The notes under the pieces: model-generated
What the model was told of the DNA's origin: nothing
The model's input: the letters and a program-made list of their open reading frames with translations, nothing else
Databases searched by the model: none
Assembly (NCBI RefSeq): GCF_003020125.1
Contig: NZ_PYFW01000001.1
Location: 1,984,001 to 2,048,000, forward strand
Length of the DNA: 64,000 nucleotides
Origin: Bradyrhizobium sp. MOS003
GTDB lineage: Bacteria > Pseudomonadota > Alphaproteobacteria > Rhizobiales > Xanthobacteraceae
Direction: 5' to 3'
Made by a program: the position numbers and the translations under genes
Shown here: in pieces, positions 8,214 through 19,550 of the stretch
Layout: each line of letters opens with the position of its first letter
How positions within the stretch are numbered: position 1 is the stretch's first letter

Positions 8214-9532
8214 CCGGTCTCGATCGCACCCAGACGCCTAAGACGCGCCCGATGCCGCACAAGCGCGGCGGCCTCGTCGCCTGCCTCGACATCGGCACCA
8301 GCAAGATCGCCTGCATGATCGCGCGGCTGAAGCCGTCGCCGCCGAGCGAGGCGCTGCGCGGCCGCACCCATGCGGTGGAACTGATCGGCTACAGCCAGAT
8401 CCAGTCGCGCGGCATGAAGGCCGGCGCGGTGATCGATCTCGGCGAATGCGAGCAGGCGGTCCGGCAGGCTGTCGCGCTCGCGGAAAAGATGGCCAAGGTG
8501 CGGGTCGAGTCCGTGCTGCTCTCGGTCTCCGGCGGCCGGCTTTCCGGCCAGCTGGTCGAGGCCGCCGCCGACATACGTGGTGGCGCCGTGACCCAGGCCG
8601 ATGTCAGCCGCGTCACCTCCACCGGCATGCGTCACGCCACCGGCGAGGGCCGCACCGTGCTGCACGCGCTGCCGGTCGGCTACACGCTCGATGGCGTCAA
8701 GGGCATCCGCGACCCACGCGGCATGGTTGCCCATCAGTTCGGTGTCGACATGAACGTCGTCACCTGCGACGCCACCGTAGCGCGGAACCTGATGCTGGCG
8801 GTGGAACGTTGCCATATCAATGTCGAAGCCATGGCGGCGAGCGCCTATGTCGCCGGATTGTCGGTGCTGACCGACGATGAGGCCGATCTGGGCGCTGCCG
8901 TCGTCGAGATGGGCGCCGGCACCACGACGATTGCCGTTTATTCCGGTGGCCGTTTCGTTCATGCGGCGGGTTTTGCGGTCGGCGGGCAACACATCACGAT
9001 GGATCTGGCGCGCGGACTCTCCGCGACCATTGCCGATGCGGAGCGAATCAAGACGTTATACGGGACCGTCATCACCGGCGGATCGGACTCGCGTGAGCTG
9101 ATGTCTGTGCCGACAGCCGGTGACGAGCAGGATCTGCCGCAGATCGTCTCCCGCGCCACCATCGCCAACATCGTCAAGCACCGTGCCGAGGAAGTCTTCG
9201 AGATGATTCGGGACAAGCTGAAGGATTCGCCCTTCGCCTCAGAGCCCAACGGTCGGGTCGTGCTCTCGGGCGGCGCCTCGCAGCTGACCGGCCTCGCCGA
9301 ACTCGGCAGCCAGATTCTCGGCCGGCCCGTTCGGGTCGGACGTCCGCTCGGCTTCGGCCGGCTGCCCAACGAGGCGAAGAACGCCGCGTTCGCGGTGCCG
9401 GCCGGACTTCTCGTCTACCCGCAATATGTTCACCACGAACATGTCGAACCGCGGCATACGCGGCAGCAGGTCAAGACAGGGACCGGCGGTTATTTCGGAA
9501 AGGTCGGACGATGGCTACGCGAGGGCTTCTGA
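8210..9532 (+). CDS. ftsA: Cell division protein FtsA
   Basis: This actin-like ATPase of 440 residues tethers FtsZ to the membrane and recruits later divisome proteins. The phosphate-1 loop CLDIGTSKIACMI is at about 25-37, the 1C (SHS2) domain follows, and the phosphate-2 and adenosine motifs are VVEMGAGTTTIAVY and VVLSGGASQLTGL. The C-terminus ends in an amphipathic stretch, GYFGKVGRWLREGF, which fits the membrane-targeting helix. It overlaps ftsQ by four bases and precedes ftsZ by 87 bases. Order and length are normal. Confidence 0.97.
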   Translation: MTGLDRTQTPKTRPMPHKRGGLVACLDIGTSKIACMIARLKPSPPSEALRGRTHAVELIGYSQIQSRGMKAGAVIDLGECEQAVRQAVALAEKMAKVRVESVLLSVSGGRLSGQLVEAAADIRGGAVTQADVSRVTSTGMRHATGEGRTVLHALPVGYTLDGVKGIRDPRGMVAHQFGVDMNVVTCDATVARNLMLAVERCHINVEAMAASAYVAGLSVLTDDEADLGAAVVEMGAGTTTIAVYSGGRFVHAAGFAVGGQHITMDLARGLSATIADAERIKTLYGTVITGGSDSRELMSVPTAGDEQDLPQIVSRATIANIVKHRAEEVFEMIRDKLKDSPFASEPNGRVVLSGGASQLTGLAELGSQILGRPVRVGRPLGFGRLPNEAKNAAFAVPAGLLVYPQYVHHEHVEPRHTRQQVKTGTGGYFGKVGRWLREGF

Positions 9533-9619
9533 TGACCGATTTCCGCAATTCCCGACTTTCACCAACTCCCGCGGCCGCCGGCCGGGGCGAACCCACGCGC
9601 ACGTGATCGAGAGGCAAAC

Positions 9620-11413
9620 ATGACCATCAGCATCAATGTTCCTGATATTCACGAGTTGAAGCCCCGGATCACCGTGTTCGGCGTCGGCGGCGCCGGTGGC
9701 AACGCCGTCAACAACATGATCACGGCGGGCCTCCAGGGCGTCGACTTCGTGGTCGCCAACACCGACGCGCAGGCGCTGACGATGTCGAAGGCGCAGCGCA
9801 TCGTGCAGATGGGCACGGTGGTCACGCAAGGCCTCGGCGCAGGTTCGCAGCCGAACGTCGGCGCGACCGCGGCTGAAGAGGTGATGGACGAGCTGCGCGA
9901 CCATCTCTCCGGCGCCAACATGGTGTTCGTCACCGCCGGCATGGGCGGCGGCACCGGCACGGGCGCTGCTCCCGTCATCGCGCGGATCGCGCGCGACATG
10001 GGCATCCTTACCGTCGGCGTCGTCACCAAGCCGTTCCATTTCGAGGGCGCCCGCCGCATGCGTACGGCCGAGGCCGGCATCGCCGAGTTGCACAAGGTCG
10101 TGGATACGCTTCTGATCATCCCGAACCAGAACCTGTTCCGGGTCGCCAACGAGAAGACCACCTTCGCCGACGCCTTCGCGATGGCCGACCAGGTGCTCTA
10201 TTCCGGCGTTGCCTGCATCACCGACCTGATGGTCAAGGAAGGCCTGATCAACCTCGACTTCGCCGACGTGAGAGCGGTGATGAAGGAGATGGGCAAGGCG
10301 ATGATGGGCACAGGCGAGGCTTCCGGCGACAAGCGCGCACTGACCGCCGCTGAAGCCGCGATCGCCAACCCGCTGATCGACGACAGCTCGATGAAGGGCG
10401 CCAAGGGTCTTCTCATCTCCATCACCGGCGGCAAGGACCTCACGCTGTTCGAGGTTGACGAAGCCGCAACCCGCATCCGCGAGGAGGTCGACCAGGACGC
10501 CAACATCATCGTCGGCGCCACCTTCGACGAAGCGCTCGACGGCCTGATCCGCGTTTCCGTCGTTGCCACCGGCATCGAGCAGGCCGCGATCGCCCGCAAC
10601 AGCCAGGCCACCAGTGCTCCGGTTGCGAACGCGGCGCCGCAGGCGCAGCAGGCTCCCGCAGCTCCGGCCGTCGCCGCCGAAAGCCGTCTTGCCGACCTGA
10701 CCGCGCGGCTCCGCGCCGACAATCAGCGTATGGCTGAGCGCGCCCAGAAGCTGGAAGGCCAGATTCCGGCTGCGGTCGCTGCCGCGCCGATGGCGCCCCG
10801 TCCGAATGTCGAGCGCGCTGCGCTCGCCGCCATCGCCGCCGCCGTCGCGGATGTCCCGCAGGCTCCGGCGCCGATGCAGACCTATGGCGACGTCACCGTG
10901 CGCCCGATCGCGCAGAAGCCGACGCTGTTTCCGGAGCCCGACATGGCCCCGGTCGCGATGCAGGAGCCGATGACGCCGGAAAACTTCATCCCGCCGCAGG
11001 CCGAGCGTGCGCCGGTCCGTGCACCGCGGATGCCGCGCCTCGAGGAGCTGCCGATGCCTGCCCAGGCCGAAATTCGCCAGGCCCGCGGCGAGGTCGAAGA
11101 CGAGACCCCGCAGAAGACCCGCCTGTCGCTGCTGCAGCGCCTTGCCAATGTCGGTCTCGGCCGTCGTGACGAGGAGAGCGAGCCGCCGGTCGCAGCCCGC
11201 ACCGCCGGTCCTGCGATGCCACCGCTGCCCGAGCGCCGGCAGCAGAAGACCGTGGCGCAGCAGATCGCGTCGAGCGATCCGGTATCGGAGTATGCCCGTC
11301 GCCCCGCGCCGCAGGGGCTGGATATGCATGGCCGTCCCGCGCCTGTTGCGCCGGCGCCACAGGGCGACGACCATCTTGATATCCCGGCCTTCCTGCGGCG
11401 GCAGGCGACCTGA
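9620..11413 (+). CDS. ftsZ: Cell division GTPase FtsZ with extended linker
   Basis: This tubulin homologue of 597 residues forms the cytokinetic Z ring. The GTPase core has [13 protein letters not shown] (21-33), the tubulin signature [10 protein letters not shown] (109-118) and the T7 catalytic loop NLDFAD (211-216). After about residue 320 comes an intrinsically disordered linker of more than 250 residues, rich in Ala, Pro, Gln and Arg. The conserved C-terminal peptide that binds FtsA follows (LDIPAFLRR, about 586-594). The long linker explains the large size and is typical of alphaproteobacteria. A strong hairpin terminator follows directly. Confidence 0.98.
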   Translation: MTISINVPDIHELKPRITVFGVGGAGGNAVNNMITAGLQGVDFVVANTDAQALTMSKAQRIVQMGTVVTQGLGAGSQPNVGATAAEEVMDELRDHLSGANMVFVTAGMGGGTGTGAAPVIARIARDMGILTVGVVTKPFHFEGARRMRTAEAGIAELHKVVDTLLIIPNQNLFRVANEKTTFADAFAMADQVLYSGVACITDLMVKEGLINLDFADVRAVMKEMGKAMMGTGEASGDKRALTAAEAAIANPLIDDSSMKGAKGLLISITGGKDLTLFEVDEAATRIREEVDQDANIIVGATFDEALDGLIRVSVVATGIEQAAIARNSQATSAPVANAAPQAQQAPAAPAVAAESRLADLTARLRADNQRMAERAQKLEGQIPAAVAAAPMAPRPNVERAALAAIAAAVADVPQAPAPMQTYGDVTVRPIAQKPTLFPEPDMAPVAMQEPMTPENFIPPQAERAPVRAPRMPRLEELPMPAQAEIRQARGEVEDETPQKTRLSLLQRLANVGLGRRDEESEPPVAARTAGPAMPPLPERRQQKTVAQQIASSDPVSEYARRPAPQGLDMHGRPAPVAPAPQGDDHLDIPAFLRRQAT

Positions 11414-11440
11414 GGATTGTTACAATAAGGCTGACGAAAA

Positions 11441-11480
11441 AAGGTCCCGGCAGCAAGCTTGCCGGGACCTTTCCTTTTGT
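11441..11480 (+). terminator. Intrinsic terminator after ftsZ
   Basis: A perfect stem, AAGGTCCCGGCA (11441-11452) paired with TGCCGGGACCTT (11460-11471), has a seven-base loop and is followed by the T-rich run CCTTTTGT. The A-run before the stem would make it work in both directions. It lies 27 bases after the ftsZ stop and very probably ends the ftsQAZ transcript. Confidence 0.9.
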
Positions 11481-11775
11481 CCCGCGCATGTCCGGATTGC
11501 GCATTCAAGCAACTGATTTTAAATCATTAATTACGTGTTTGGGTGTTCAGTCAAACTGCCGGAAACGACCCAAAACCTCGGCGTAATTTGGTTAAGCCTT
11601 GGCGCGAATACGGCAGGTTTGGGGTAACAATCGGTAAAAAAGCGTGAGTTGGCGCTGTTTGAGGCAGTGACTATGGTTTGCCGTGACTTGGGGATACGGA
11701 TTCGCGAGCGTCGGCAGTGGCCGGCCAAGCGGGTTGAGTATAAGTCGCAGTGGGTCGTAGTGGGGCGGGTTCCTG
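11481..11775 (+). promoter_or_regulatory. AT-rich gap upstream of lpxC
   Basis: About 295 bases after the ftsZ terminator hold no credible gene. The part at 11515-11545 is unusually AT-rich for this genome (TGATTTTAAATCATTAATTA, with an inverted TGATTTAAA/TTTAAATCA-like core). A second GGTTAAGCC lies near 11591. A promoter for lpxC must lie here, because ftsZ is closed by a terminator. I cannot define -35/-10 boxes with confidence. Confidence 0.4.
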
Positions 11776-12738
11776 ATGAAATTTAGCCGGCAAACAACGC
11801 TTCGTGCGCAAGCCTCCGTGGCAGGCGTGGGCGTTCATTCCGGTCTTCCCGTCACTCTCACCCTTGGGCCTGCGCCTGTCGACGCGGGCTTTGTTTTTGT
11901 CCGCACCGGCCTCGAGGGAAGTGATCGCGAAGTTCAGGCTACCGCAGAGCAGGTGATCGCGACCGATTTCGCCACCGTCCTCGGCGATCGCAACGGTCCG
12001 CTGGTGTCCACGGCCGAGCACGTGCTTGCTGCACTGCGGGGCATGGGTGTCGACAACGCCACGATCGAGATCGACGGTCCCGAAGTGCCGATCATGGACG
12101 GCAGCGCCGCGGCCTTCATTGCGGCGATCGACCAGGCCGGCATCGTGACCCAGCCGGCACAGCGCCGCTTCATCCAGGTTTTGAAGCCGATCTCGGTCAA
12201 GATCGGCGATTCCTTCGGCGAGATCAGGCCCTACGCCAACGGGTTCTCCGTCGAGGTCGAGATCGATTTCACCAATCCCGTCATCGGCCAGCAGGCTTAC
12301 GCCTTCGACCTCAATCCGGAGCGTTTCCGCCGCGAAGTCGGCCGGGCCCGGACCTTCGGTCTGATGTGCGACGTCGCCCGGCTCTGGAGCGCGGGCTATG
12401 CCCTCGGCGCCTCCTTCGACAACACCGTCGTGTTCGACGACGAGCGGCTGCTCAACACCGAGGGCCTGCGCTACGCCGATGAATGCGCCCGCCACAAGGT
12501 GCTGGACGTGATCGGCGATCTCTCCCTGGCCGGCCTGCCGCTGCTTGGTGCCTATCGCTCGGTGCGTGGCGGCCACAAGCTCAACCATGCTGTCCTGACC
12601 GCGCTGCTCGCCGATCGTACCGCCTGGCGGGTCGTCGAGGGCGAGGCGGCCCGTCGGACCACGCGTCCCGTCGGCGAAGTCGGTGGTGGTATTGTCGGCG
12701 GCCGGATCGCTGCGGCTTACGGGCCGGACGTGTCCTGA
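11776..12738 (+). CDS. lpxC: UDP-3-O-acyl-N-acetylglucosamine deacetylase LpxC
   Basis: This zinc amidohydrolase of 320 residues catalyses the committed step of lipid A synthesis. Zinc ligands appear as H82 in STAEHVLAAL, and H240 and D244 in ARHKVLDVIGDL. The catalytic histidine H267 sits in RGGHKLNHAVL. The IDGPEVPIMDGSAAAFI motif is also diagnostic. Length is slightly above the common 305 residues because of a short C-terminal tail. The gene stands alone after the ftsZ terminator and is followed by bamD, the usual order in this group. Confidence 0.97.
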   Translation: MKFSRQTTLRAQASVAGVGVHSGLPVTLTLGPAPVDAGFVFVRTGLEGSDREVQATAEQVIATDFATVLGDRNGPLVSTAEHVLAALRGMGVDNATIEIDGPEVPIMDGSAAAFIAAIDQAGIVTQPAQRRFIQVLKPISVKIGDSFGEIRPYANGFSVEVEIDFTNPVIGQQAYAFDLNPERFRREVGRARTFGLMCDVARLWSAGYALGASFDNTVVFDDERLLNTEGLRYADECARHKVLDVIGDLSLAGLPLLGAYRSVRGGHKLNHAVLTALLADRTAWRVVEGEAARRTTRPVGEVGGGIVGGRIAAAYGPDVS

Positions 12739-12983
12739 ACAGAGCTATCGCCGCGGGCCTCTGGCAGCTGCTTGCCCCCGGGAAACTCCGGGTAACCATG
12801 ATTGGCTAGCATTGCGGCAAGTTCGCCTTAATCCGGGCGAAATGCCTGCCTATCCGTTTGGTTAAAGATCGCTTTTCGGATACATCGGCGTGGTCGCATG
12901 GCAGGCACCACGGTTACATTCGCGCCCATGACGGGGTTCATGGGCCGGCGGCACCGCATCACAGGGCGTCAGGGCTTCAACTC

Positions 12984-13874
12984 ATGTCGGCACAGCGTAT
13001 GACGCGCGGATATTTCTCGGTCTCGTCGCGAGCCCGTGGGCTGCTTCACGCCGCCACCTTCGTCATGCTCGCGCTGCCGCTGGCCGGCTGCGGCACCGGT
13101 TCGCTCTGGGACAAGTTCACCGCCAAGGACGACACCTTCGTCGAGGAGCCCGCCGACAAGATCTACAATGAGGGCCTGTACCTCATGAACGAGAAGAAGG
13201 ACATGAAGGCGGCGAACAAGAAGTTCGAAGAGGTCGACCGCCAGCATCCTTATTCCGACTGGGCCCGCAAATCGCTGCTGATGTCCGCCTATGCGTCCTA
13301 CCAGGGCGGCGACTATGACGGCTGCATCGGCGCCGCCACCCGTTACGTCACGCTGCATCCCGGCAGCCCGGACGCGGCCTATGCGCAGTATCTGATCGCG
13401 GCCTCCCACTACGACCAGATCCCGGATGTCAGCCGCGACCAGGCCCGCACCGAGAAGTCGATTGCCGCGCTGGAAGAGGTGGTGCGCAAGTATCCGAACT
13501 CGGAATACGCGACGTCCGCCAAGGCGAAGATCGAGGGCGCGCGCGACCAGCTTGCCGGCAAGGAAATGAATACCGGCCGCTATTATGCGCAAAAACGCGA
13601 CTACACGGCGGCGATCAACCGCTACAAGACCGTCGTCACGCAGTACCAGACCACCCGCCACGTCGAGGAGGCGCTGTTTCGGCTGACCGAGGCCTATATG
13701 GCGATCGGCATCGTCGGCGAGGCGCAGACCGCGGCGGCTGTGCTTGGGCACAATTTTCCTGACAGCCGCTGGTACAAGGACGCCTATAATCTTGTAAAAT
13801 CCGGCGGTCTCGAGCCGAGCGAGAATCAGGGGTCCTGGATTAGCAAGACCTTCAAGAAGATGGGCCTCGGCTAG
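12984..13874 (+). CDS. bamD: Outer-membrane assembly lipoprotein BamD (ComL/YfiO)
   Basis: This TPR lipoprotein is part of the BAM complex that inserts beta-barrels into the outer membrane. I start it at ATG 12984, which is preceded by AGGG; an ATG five codons later is an alternative. This gives about 296 residues and a type II signal peptide whose lipobox LPLAGC puts the lipidated cysteine near residue 36. Upstream in-frame sequence would put 42 more residues before the signal peptide and is unlikely. TPR-like helices follow (PYSDWARKSLLMSAYASYQ, YPNSEYATSAKAKI, TRHVEEALFRLTEAY). It precedes recN by 13 bases. Confidence 0.94.
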   Translation: MSAQRMTRGYFSVSSRARGLLHAATFVMLALPLAGCGTGSLWDKFTAKDDTFVEEPADKIYNEGLYLMNEKKDMKAANKKFEEVDRQHPYSDWARKSLLMSAYASYQGGDYDGCIGAATRYVTLHPGSPDAAYAQYLIAASHYDQIPDVSRDQARTEKSIAALEEVVRKYPNSEYATSAKAKIEGARDQLAGKEMNTGRYYAQKRDYTAAINRYKTVVTQYQTTRHVEEALFRLTEAYMAIGIVGEAQTAAAVLGHNFPDSRWYKDAYNLVKSGGLEPSENQGSWISKTFKKMGLG

Positions 13875-13887
13875 GAAATTTGGTTCC

Positions 13888-15573
13888 ATGCTGGCGCGTC
13901 TATCGATCCGCGACATCGTCCTGATCGAACGGCTCGATATCGAATTCACCACCGGCCTCGCGGTTTTGACCGGCGAGACCGGTGCGGGCAAATCCATCCT
14001 GCTCGATGCTTTTGCGCTGGCACTCGGCGGCCGCGGCGACGCCGGCCTCGTGCGCCACGGCGTGGAGCAGGGGCAGGTCACTGCCGTGTTCGATGTCCCC
14101 AGGGATCACCCCGCGACGAAGATCCTTGCCGAGAATGGCCTGGACGACACGAGTGTCGAAGAGTCTCGCGAGATGATTCTCCGCCGCGTGCAGCTCGCCG
14201 ACGGCCGCACCCGGGCCTTCATCAACGACCAGTCGATCAGCGTGCAGACGCTGAAGGCGGTTGGCGCCGCCTTGGTCGAGATCCACGGCCAGCATGACGA
14301 GCGCGCGCTGGTCGACGCCGCCACCCACCGCCGCCTGCTCGACGCGTTCGCCGGCCTTGAGAAGGACGTCGCCGCGGTCGAAACGCTCTGGGACGCACGC
14401 CGCACCGCCAATACTGCGCTGGAGGAGCATCGCGCCGGCATGGAGCGCGCCGCGCGCGAGGCCGACTATCTGCGCCACGCCTCCGCCGAGCTGAAGCAGC
14501 TCGCGCCCAAGGACGGCGAGGAGACCTCGCTCGCCAATCGCCGCACCACCATGATGCAGGGCGAGAAGATCGCCTCTGATTTGCGTGAGGCGCAGGAGGC
14601 TGTCGGTGGCCACCATTCGCCGGTCTCGACGCTGTCGGCTGCTGTACGCCGGCTGGAACGCCGCGGCGTCAATTCGCCGGCGCTGGTCGAGCCCGCCGTG
14701 AAGGCGATCGACGCGGCGATCAACGCGCTGGAGGAGGCCGACCAGCATCTCCAGGCGGCACTCGCCGCGACCGATTTCGATCCGGCCGAGCTCGAACGCA
14801 TCGAGGAACGCCTGTTCGCACTTCGCGCAGCCTCGCGCAAACATTCGACGCCGGTCGACGGGCTCGCCGCGTTGGCCGCGAAATACGCCGCCGACGTCGT
14901 GCTGATCGATGCCGGCGCCTCGCGGCTGAAGAAGCTGGAGCAGGCCGCGATCGAGGCAGATAGCCGCTATGCCGCCGCCGCCAAGAAGCTGTCGCTGGTG
15001 CGGCAGAAATCGGCCGAGAAGCTCAACAAGGCGGTCAACGCCGAGCTCGCCCCGCTCAAGCTCGAACGCGCCAAGTTCATGACCCAGGTGGCAACCGACG
15101 AGGCAGCTCCAGGCCCGCAAGGCTTCGACCGCGTCGAGTTCTGGGTGCAGACCAATCCGGGCACCAAGCCGGGACCGATGATGAAGGTCGCTTCCGGCGG
15201 CGAGCTGTCACGCTTCCTGTTGGCGCTCAAGGTGGTGCTGTCCGACCGCGGCTCGGCGCCGACGCTGGTGTTCGACGAGATCGACACCGGCGTGGGCGGT
15301 GCGGTTGCCGATGCCATCGGCGGGCGCCTGGCGCGGCTTGCCGGCAAGGTGCAGGTGATGGCCGTGACCCACGCCCCGCAGGTTGCCGCCCGCGCCGACC
15401 TGCATTTGCTGATCTCCAAGGACGCCCTCGACAAGGGCAAGCGTGTCGCCACCCGCGTCAATGCGCTGGCCGCCGACCACCGCCGCGAGGAAATCGCCCG
15501 CATGCTGGCCGGCGCCGAAATCACGGCGGAGGCGAGGGCGGCCGCGGACCGGCTGCTCAAGGCGGCGAGCTAG
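13888..15573 (+). CDS. recN: DNA repair ATPase RecN
   Basis: This SMC-like ATPase of 561 residues acts in double-strand break repair. The Walker A motif is GETGAGKSIL (about 30-39) and the ABC signature region reads KVASGGELSRFLLALK. Walker B is LVFDEIDTGVGG, followed by the H-loop segment MAVTHAPQVAARAD. The middle third is helical coiled coil. Length is typical. It starts 13 bases after bamD and is probably co-transcribed with it. A decayed repeat separates it from ligA. Confidence 0.96.
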   Translation: MLARLSIRDIVLIERLDIEFTTGLAVLTGETGAGKSILLDAFALALGGRGDAGLVRHGVEQGQVTAVFDVPRDHPATKILAENGLDDTSVEESREMILRRVQLADGRTRAFINDQSISVQTLKAVGAALVEIHGQHDERALVDAATHRRLLDAFAGLEKDVAAVETLWDARRTANTALEEHRAGMERAAREADYLRHASAELKQLAPKDGEETSLANRRTTMMQGEKIASDLREAQEAVGGHHSPVSTLSAAVRRLERRGVNSPALVEPAVKAIDAAINALEEADQHLQAALAATDFDPAELERIEERLFALRAASRKHSTPVDGLAALAAKYAADVVLIDAGASRLKKLEQAAIEADSRYAAAAKKLSLVRQKSAEKLNKAVNAELAPLKLERAKFMTQVATDEAAPGPQGFDRVEFWVQTNPGTKPGPMMKVASGGELSRFLLALKVVLSDRGSAPTLVFDEIDTGVGGAVADAIGGRLARLAGKVQVMAVTHAPQVAARADLHLLISKDALDKGKRVATRVNALAADHRREEIARMLAGAEITAEARAAADRLLKAAS

Positions 15574-17853
<2,280 letters not shown>

Positions 17854-17863
17854 GGTTCACTTC

Positions 17864-17943
17864 CGTCATTGCGAGCGCAGCGAAGCAATCCAGAATCGTT
17901 CCGCTGTGATAGTCTGGATTGCTTCGCTGCGCTCGCAATGACG
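17864..17943. repeat. 80-bp palindromic repeat, family A (second copy)
   Basis: Left arm CGTCATTGCGAGCGCAGCG and right arm CGCTGCGCTCGCAATGACG are perfect inverted repeats, extended by GAAGCAATCCAGA and TCTGGATTGCTTC. Length and sequence match the copy at 2105-2184 apart from the loop and a few arm bases. It lies in the convergent gap between ligA and the MFS gene, so it could also act as a bidirectional terminator. Confidence 0.92.
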
Positions 17944-17963
17944 GGGAGAGGACGTGCCGCCCC

Positions 17964-19238
17964 TCACATCATCCCCGTCTCTTCCTCTTCCGCCCGCTCG
18001 ATCAACGTCTCGCTCACCACCACTTCGCGGCGGGGGACGACGAAGATCATCATGCAGGCGCAGAGCAGCGAGATGGCGAGGACGGCCGAGGTCAGCGGCA
18101 GCGTCGTGGCTGAGTGGCCGCCGAGATAGGCGCCGAATTGCGACATCAGCGCGCCGATCCCCTGTTGCAGAAAGCCCATGGCGCCCGACGCCGCGCCGGC
18201 GGCTTCGGGGCGGATGCTGATCGCGCCGGCCGCGGAATTCGCCATCACGAAGGCATTGCCGACCATCACGATCATCTGCGTGCCGAACAGCCAGGCGGGA
18301 GCTTCGTTCCAGCCGGTGAGGCTCCACAACAGATTCAGGAGGCTGCCGGCGAGTTGGAGCGCGAGCCCGAACCAGATCAGCTTTTCCAGCGAATGCCGCG
18401 GCGCGAACCGTACGCAAAGCAGATTGCCGACGAGGTAGGCGAAGCCGGTGGTCGCGAACCAGGCGCCGTATTCGGCGGTGGTCCGGCCCATCTGCGTCAC
18501 CACGATGTAGGGGCCGCCGCCTGCGAAGGTGAAGATGATCTGCGAGGCCAGCACCTGGCACATCACATAGCCGACGAAGGCGCGGCTCTTGACCAGGATG
18601 CCGACGTCGCCTCGGAAGCCGCTGCCGGCGGCGCGGCTGCGCCGTGTCTCCGGCAGCGCGACGGCGATGCCGACGGCGACGACGATCGCAGCGATCGTGA
18701 CGGCGTAGAAGATCGCGCGCCAGCCGAACGCTGTCTCGATCAGGCCGCCGGTGAGTGGCGACACCATCTGGCCGATCATCAGCGCTGCGACCACGAGGCT
18801 GATCATGGAGGCGACGCGGTCGCGCTCGTAGATGTCTCGAATGATGGCGCGGCTGATCACCATGCCGGAGGCGCCGCCGAGCGCCTGGAAAAAGCGCGCG
18901 GCGATCAATTGCGGCAGGGTCTCGGCGAAGATGCAGCCGACGCTCGCCACGACCATCAGCGCCAGCCCTCCGAGCAGCACCGGACGCCGCCCGAACCGGT
19001 CCGACAGCGGTCCCATGATGAGCTGCGACAGCGCGATGCCAACCATGTAGAGCGACACCGTCATCTGCGCGATCGAGATGTCGCTGCCGAAATTCGTCGC
19101 GAGCACCGGCAGCGCCGGAACCAGGATATAGAGCGAAATCGGCGCGATCCCGGTCATCACGACCAGCAACAGCAGCACGCCGCGCGAGGTCGCAAGGTCG
19201 CTCGCGCCTTTCGGCGGCTTGCTGATGATGCCGTGCAT
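17964..19238 (-). CDS. Bcr/CflA-like MFS multidrug efflux transporter
   Basis: This major facilitator protein of 424 residues has twelve predicted membrane helices and probably exports drugs or small metabolites with protons. The loop between helices 2 and 3 carries the MFS motif A (LIMGPLSDRFGRRPVLLGG, about 75-93). Helix 5 has the antiporter-type GGASGMVISRAIIRD stretch, as in the DHA1 Bcr/CflA branch. The N-terminus MHGIISKPPKGASDLATSR is cytoplasmic. The C-terminus is acidic. It is convergent with ligA and substrate cannot be told from sequence. Confidence 0.85.
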   Translation of the reverse strand: MHGIISKPPKGASDLATSRGVLLLLVVMTGIAPISLYILVPALPVLATNFGSDISIAQMTVSLYMVGIALSQLIMGPLSDRFGRRPVLLGGLALMVVASVGCIFAETLPQLIAARFFQALGGASGMVISRAIIRDIYERDRVASMISLVVAALMIGQMVSPLTGGLIETAFGWRAIFYAVTIAAIVVAVGIAVALPETRRSRAAGSGFRGDVGILVKSRAFVGYVMCQVLASQIIFTFAGGGPYIVVTQMGRTTAEYGAWFATTGFAYLVGNLLCVRFAPRHSLEKLIWFGLALQLAGSLLNLLWSLTGWNEAPAWLFGTQMIVMVGNAFVMANSAAGAISIRPEAAGAASGAMGFLQQGIGALMSQFGAYLGGHSATTLPLTSAVLAISLLCACMMIFVVPRREVVVSETLIERAEEEETGMM

Positions 19239-19402
19239 GCGGGTCCGTCTTTCGAATTCGAATCGACTGTAGCGCGCTCGCGCAAGACGGATATCGGCGT
19301 TTCGGAATGCGGCTATACGGATTTTGGGACGGTTAGGATGCTGGGGTGCGGACGCCGGAGTATTCCGGAAGTGTGGTGCGATGCGCGTGCCGCGTCATTG
19401 GT

Positions 19403-19501
19403 GTCATTCCCCGCGAAGGCGGGGAATCCAGTACGCCGCGGCTCTCCGCCTACGATTGCTGCCTCTGGAATACTGGATGCCCCGCTTTCGCGGAGCATGA
19501 C
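19403..19501. repeat. Palindromic repeat in a 312-bp gap, family D
   Basis: GTCATTCCCCGCGAAGGCG at the left and CGCTTTCGCGGAGCATGAC at the right are inverted, with an inner GGGGAATCCAGTA against TACTGGATGCCCC. It makes up a third of the gene-free stretch 19239-19550 between the MFS gene and pepP. The rest of that stretch contains only short frames, and I see no further gene there. Confidence 0.82.
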
Positions 19502-19550
19502 AGCGGTGGTGAGGAAGCGGCCTTGCGTGGATCGCGTAGCGCCATGCGCG

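Noticed and set aside
9515-11374. A minus-strand frame of about 600 codons opposite ftsZ
   Set aside because: It mirrors ftsZ in antisense and lacks a ribosome site and protein-like composition.
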